A stretch of DNA of 64,000 nt from Pomphorhynchus laevis (lineage: Eukaryota > Acanthocephala > Palaeacanthocephala > Echinorhynchida > Pomphorhynchidae), in the NCBI GenBank assembly GCA_012934845.2, contig WNNJ02003144.1, positions 1-64,000 of the forward strand, in the 5' to 3' direction. Shown piece after piece: positions 59,395 through 64,000 of this stretch (position 1 is its first letter; every line of letters starts with the position of its first letter). A program made the position numbers and the translations under genes. The notes below the pieces were generated by a model. The model was not told where the DNA came from, did not search any database, and worked only from the letters and a program-made list of their open reading frames with translations.

Positions 59395-61850
59395 TTTAAT
59401 AATACATTATTATATTATAATATATAATATAATTATATATTATAATTATATTATAATATAATTATAATTATATTATAATTTTGCAGCATTTTTATGTTAA
59501 ATAAGTTGTAAGTAATCTTGTGTATAATACTTTTATATCTTTTATACTTTGTGTTTTTATAAATCTGTAAATTAAAAAGAGCACTACGTTATAGTATACA
59601 TAGCATAATATAATATATAATTCAGCTTTTATATATTACTTTAATGTAAGGTAGCAATTAGCCTTTATTTAGAAATCATTTTCATAGTCTTTTCCGATAT
59701 CGAAATGGATTCCAAATACTACAAGAATCTGTCTAATTTTATGTAAATTTGGTAATTATCCAAATTTTATAAATTTGCTAAATCTGACGCATACAGGTAA
59801 AATAACTTTAAATAATTATAAATTAATTATAAATTTGCGCAAATTAGCGATCAAACGAATCGAACTTCGAACTGCTGATCAATATAAACTGGAAAATAAA
59901 CATGTCTGAAGTAAAAATATTATTTAGCAATCTGAAAGGGCTACGGTTAAGCAAAAGAAACCAATCTGTATAAATTACTGTGACGTGCTCAAAATAATGT
60001 AAATTATAGTTGTAACATACAATTGATTTTGGAATTGGCCACCACAAAACAGTGTTAAAGACTTAAAGTCTCTAAGAATTATATGTATGAATGCTATAAT
60101 ACCAAACGACATTTTTGGCGACAACCAACCAACATATAAAAGTTTACATTGTAAACAATGTTCAATTAACATTGTTTAACAATGAACAACATTGCACTTT
60201 TTTAGCTATCAATAATTAGAGATGAAAGAAAATTAAACCCACAAAATATTATTTCATTTAGCTTATGATAAAATTGGCATGCAATAATGTTTTTTAAAGC
60301 ACATATTTGATAATGTTAGGTGTACATGTCCCTATATATGCGTATATAAAATTGAATACATTAATAAGTTCTAATTTGTACATAAAATTTAAGTGAAATT
60401 TTTCATTTAAAATAACTTAATTTTATAATAATTTTTAAAGGTCGATCTTTTCAATTTATAATTAAATTTTTCGCTTACTAAAGTATATTGAAGCATCTGC
60501 TGTATACGAGAAATAATGAAATGAACAGTATAGCTAACAGGTCAAGTAAAACTTATAAAGCTAATGATAATATTAATAAAGCTTATTTTATTTAAGTTTT
60601 AGAAAATTTTAATTTAAGTTGTTAAATGCTTAATATATACATGTTCAACTAAAATAATAAAGTATGTTCAAGTAATTTTTGTAAGCATGTCAATCAGATC
60701 TATTATAGACTAAATACATTCCTTTAAATAGCTTATAGTTACATTCAATGGGTACGCCTTTACAACATTAAATGCTGTAAAATAAAATGCTCAAAATTTT
60801 TAAGCTTGTTTTTCGCTTGCTAAAGTATTTTGACTCATCGGGCTGTTTAAGAGAAGTAATAAAATGAAAATTATAAAATAATGACAACATTAAAGCTAAT
60901 TGCACAACGTTAGACCAATATTGTATTGCCCTACTATGTTCGTCATTCTGCCGTAAGAGACGTTTAAATAAGCTGTTTAAAAATATTTAAATATTTACTT
61001 AAATAATTAACATTTTATTCAAAATAATAACTAAAATTAAAGACAATTTTAAAAATTAGAAACTTTAAAAATCTCGTATTTGGTAAAACTATTTCTAAGC
61101 ACTTTGATTACAAATATTTAAAAATCTCGATGACAAAAACTTTTAAATTCTCGATATTATTTAGTTCATTAAATTTTGACGACTGTAAATTAATTATATT
61201 TTACTAAATTGATATTATTTCAATATATAAAATCTTACATTACTTTTAATTAAATACACAAAATTAAGTGAATTTCATGTAACATTTAATAAATAGCTAA
61301 AGGTTAAAATGGCAGCGCATAAAGAGTGAATCCCGATCTTCAACTGTATATATAAACTAAGTGAATAAACAAGTGAATATGTACATAAAATATCATGAGA
61401 GTGTCCCGCTAGATAAATTAAATTGACATTATTTTCATTATATATTATAAACATATTATAAAAAGCATGTATGCTTAACGATGTTATAGCATTTTTGAAT
61501 CTATAAAATTCCTGTCATTATATTTTTGATACCCATTATATTTTTGATTTGCTATTCAATTTTTAATTTTGACTTGATAAAAATATAAATTGTATAAAAT
61601 TATAAATATAAAATATAAATTGTATCAATATCGCATTTAAACATAAACGAGAACTTCGCCTTAGAACTGACTATATATCTGTCTTTTCTTGTTTGGTGGC
61701 CGGGAAAGAAGCCTGAATTGCATACTCTAAATGCGGATAAACCAACATGTTAAACAAATTTCTAATTACATTAGTGGTCATCTTAAGGAATGATTTTTTA
61801 CAATATATAGCGCTGGAGTATTACTTTTAATTACTCTTTCACTATTAAGT
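59395..61850. other. AT-rich spacer
   Basis: Starts with a TATAATTATA low-complexity tract (59395-59475). No gene or classified element seen in the remainder. Confidence 0.4.
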
Positions 61851-62650
61851 GTTCTTTTTATTTATAGTGGCAAATGCACGCCTTCGCACGCTTACAAGCC
61901 CACGTAGCAGAAAAAGAACAAACAAATAAGAAAACAAAATAGAATGTAAAGTTAAAATGTTGAAATTGAAGCAAGTATATTGAAGATAAAGGAGATGAGT
62001 GGAATGTGGAAAGGCGCCGGAGGAAATGCTAAGTGGTTTCGTTAAATAGATATGAAAAATTGTGAGTTGGATAAGATGTTGAAGAAATTAATCTCTTGAT
62101 TTATTGTGAAGGGAGAGCCATAGTACAGGGACGTAGACGTTGTTTGTAGAGTGAAAGCGACGAGGAAGAACGGACGTATACCGGCAAAGGATTCCAGGCA
62201 GGTGGAGCAGCAACGATAATAGAGCGGGGCCATAGTTGGTTGAGTGCGGAGAGACGTGGAGTAGAAAATTACGTGATTGCAGAGCCAAGAGGGCAGAACG
62301 CGAATTGTCATGATAACCAAGGTGTAAGTAGGATGGTGAGTGACAAAATAGAAAACGAGAGGTAACAATACGCAAACGAAATTCATCACGAAGGCTAATT
62401 GTGGGCCAAGATAGGACGGAAAGTTTATGGGAGATATGGTTGAAGCGGCGAAGGTGCAAGAGAACACGACCAGCAAAGTTTATGATACGTTGGAGATGTA
62501 AAGCACATAATTGGAAGAGGTGGCAAATAAGCTAAGGCAATAATCGATTCTGGTAAATAGGGGATAGGATCTAAGAACGAGACACGAGCTGAAGTCTATT
62601 ATCCTACGAATGTGACATAGGTCTCCATTATCTCCATTGTCTTATTGATT
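61850..62650 (-). mobile_element. L2-like LINE 3' half
   Basis: Minus strand, higher to lower coordinate: a decayed YQxRLxYxLxLFATSSNY-like stretch, INFAGRVLLHLRRFNHISHK and LSWPTISLRDEFRLRI, HSPSYLHLGYHDNSRSALLA: the LQxVQNxAARL...HISxxLxxLxWLPxxxRIxxK pattern of L2/CR1 LINEs. Same family as 23220-23870. GC-richer than flanks. Confidence 0.75.
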
Positions 62651-62659
62651 CCTAAAATT

Positions 62660-62930
62660 TAATTAAAAAAGGGAGAAGTTTGCATCCTAAGGTGTTTACA
62701 CTTTAAAATGTAAACTGCTTCACGTGATGACGTCTAAGAGATCAGGTAATGGCCAATAGCCAGGTCGCGTAGCGCGTGGAGTGAATGTGGTTGATCTTTA
62801 TAGATCTTGTTCCAACCTGCAACCGCCTTAAGCAGGAAAGGCCCCCTGTCAGATGCTTCTGGATTGCCCGTTGTAAGTTTAGTCTGAGTAAACTAAACTA
62901 GGTGGCGACACCGAAAAAGCAACGTTAAAA
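62660..62930. other. GC-richer unidentified block upstream of PLE C
   Basis: Includes CACTTTAAAATGTAAACTG (hairpin-forming), GGTCGCGTAGCGCGTGGA and GTTTAGTCTGAGTAAACTAA (near-palindrome). No RT coding is present here. Unknown class. Confidence 0.3.
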
Positions 62931-62939
62931 ATTATGACT

Positions 62940-64000
62940 TAAAAGTTACATGTACTCAACCACATTGGAAAAATATGTAAGTACTAATGATTTTAATTTT
63001 AGATCTTTTAAATGTAACAGAAAAAATTGTATAGTTTGTGATGTTATAAATAATAATTGTATTGTAAGTAATACGACAAACAAATGTTTTTCATTAAATA
63101 TTAATAATAATTGTAACTGCAATACCGCAGGTTTAGTGTATCTAATCCAAGGTACATGCGGATTGCAATATAAAGGAAAAACACATCAAATTTTAAAACT
63201 AGGTTAAGGCAGCACACATATAATATACAGCATAATAGTCAAACTATATTTCATAAACATGAGATTAATATGACATGATATTAAAAACTGTAAATTATTT
63301 ATTTTAGAACATATTATCGAAGAAAACATATCAATATTAAATCAAAAAAATATTAGAAAAATAAGATTTTTGGATTAAAACGCTTAATTTTATGTACCCA
63401 TTAGGATTGAATGGCGTGGTACAAGAAATTGGCAGAAGTAGCATAGTACATAATAAACAACTATATTATAAAAATCCGATTAATGCAAACCAAGAAGTCA
63501 TGGCGATAAAATGAATAAGAAAAATAGAGTTAAAAATATTAAAAAAGATATGTATATTTATGAACAATTAGAAATATTAAAACAACTTTTAAGTGATAAT
63601 AAGCTAAAAGATCTTTATGTAAATATAAGAAGTTTTTCTAAAGATATCATATGTTCAATAAATCAAAAATTAATTAACGACTATGATAGGCTAAGTTGTA
63701 TAATAGACAGTTATTGTAATACAAAATACTATAATCGTACAATAAATGTTAATAATAACAATAGAAAATATACATTAACCATAAACTTCATTAATAAATG
63801 TATAGATAACATAAATATAGCCGGACTTTTAAATAATTCTAAAAGTAAAGAAATAATAGGCATCAGATTTAAGTAAATATATTCCTAAAATAAGGTATAA
63901 ACTCCTACCACCATTAGGACGAAAAATTTGTAATTATAATAAAGAATTAAAATCAATATGTAACGATAATATTAGAAACATAATGGAAACAGAATGCAAT
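62940..64000 (+). mobile_element. Penelope-like element C: GIY-YIG module upstream of RT N-terminus
   Basis: 62950-63207 opens with a Cys-rich segment (KCNRKNCIVCDVINNNC) and the GIY-YIG core AGLVYLIQGTCGLQYKGKTH. Coding traces continue (FILEHIIEENISILNQKNIR; MYPLGLNGVVQEIGRSS) to a stop whose TGA overlaps, as ATGA, the ATG of the next frame at 63511. That frame (63511-63876, then traces LLPPLGRKICNYNKELKSI to the window edge) is the region N-terminal to the RT fingers in PLEs (compare RSxxxNYNxxVKxL). It runs off the window. No RT coding lies before the GIY-YIG module. A few interruptions; otherwise this is the best-preserved PLE here. Confidence 0.82.

Overview
The window is AT-rich, intron-containing animal DNA, probably from a bilaterian invertebrate. 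It carries multi-exon orthologues of metazoan housekeeping genes. Introns fall into two classes: minute ones of 44-62 nt, and long ones of 0.5-6 kb filled with repeats. The repeat load is dominated by Penelope-like elements (PLEs), fragments of several LINE clades and palindromic or tandem repeats. I cannot name the species.

Layout. (1) 629-24259 (+) is the 3' part of the phosphorylase kinase beta subunit gene (PHKB-like): 17 exons whose lengths keep one open frame of about 864 codons to a stop. Its large introns hold LINE fragments, a broken canonical PLE, a complete-looking hammerhead ribozyme (minus strand, intron 8) and a two-exon minus-strand fragment of GDP-mannose 4,6-dehydratase (GMDS). 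(2) 26853-28346 (+) is pICln (CLNS1A), four exons. (3) 34771-35703 (+) is the mitochondrial DNA polymerase gamma accessory subunit (POLG2-like), one exon. (4) 44537-45157 (-) is an unrecognised acidic 206-aa ORF. (5) 46998-47513 (+) is dynactin subunit 6 (DCTN6), one exon. (6) 49496-50315 (+) is an unrecognised, GC-richer, interrupted coding-like stretch. (7) From 50.9 kb to the end, only repeats are recognisable: PLE, LINE and SINE-like pieces in AT-rich DNA.

The most interesting system is a linked set of Penelope-like features. At 62.94-64.0 kb a Cys-rich plus GIY-YIG endonuclease module lies directly upstream of a PLE reverse-transcriptase N-terminal module, with no RT before it. This is the order expected of permuted-domain (Naiad/Chlamys-type) PLEs. 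Two RT fragments (32.1-33.9 and 51.0-51.35 kb) run directly into the same structured terminal repeat, which occurs as more than a dozen solo copies throughout the window and can form interleaved (pseudoknot-type) stems. One edge of that repeat abuts the captured GMDS exons. Separately, a type I hammerhead ribozyme (9762-9807, minus) sits at the end of a roughly 360-bp tandem repeat. A 678-bp tandem/inverted element at 30.6-31.3 kb with 12-bp target-site duplications carries hammerhead-like boxes. Together these look like retrozyme-type passengers plus their probable PLE mobilisers, living mostly in the introns of host genes.

No genes for RNAs other than the ribozyme were recognised, nor any element with a capsid or envelope.
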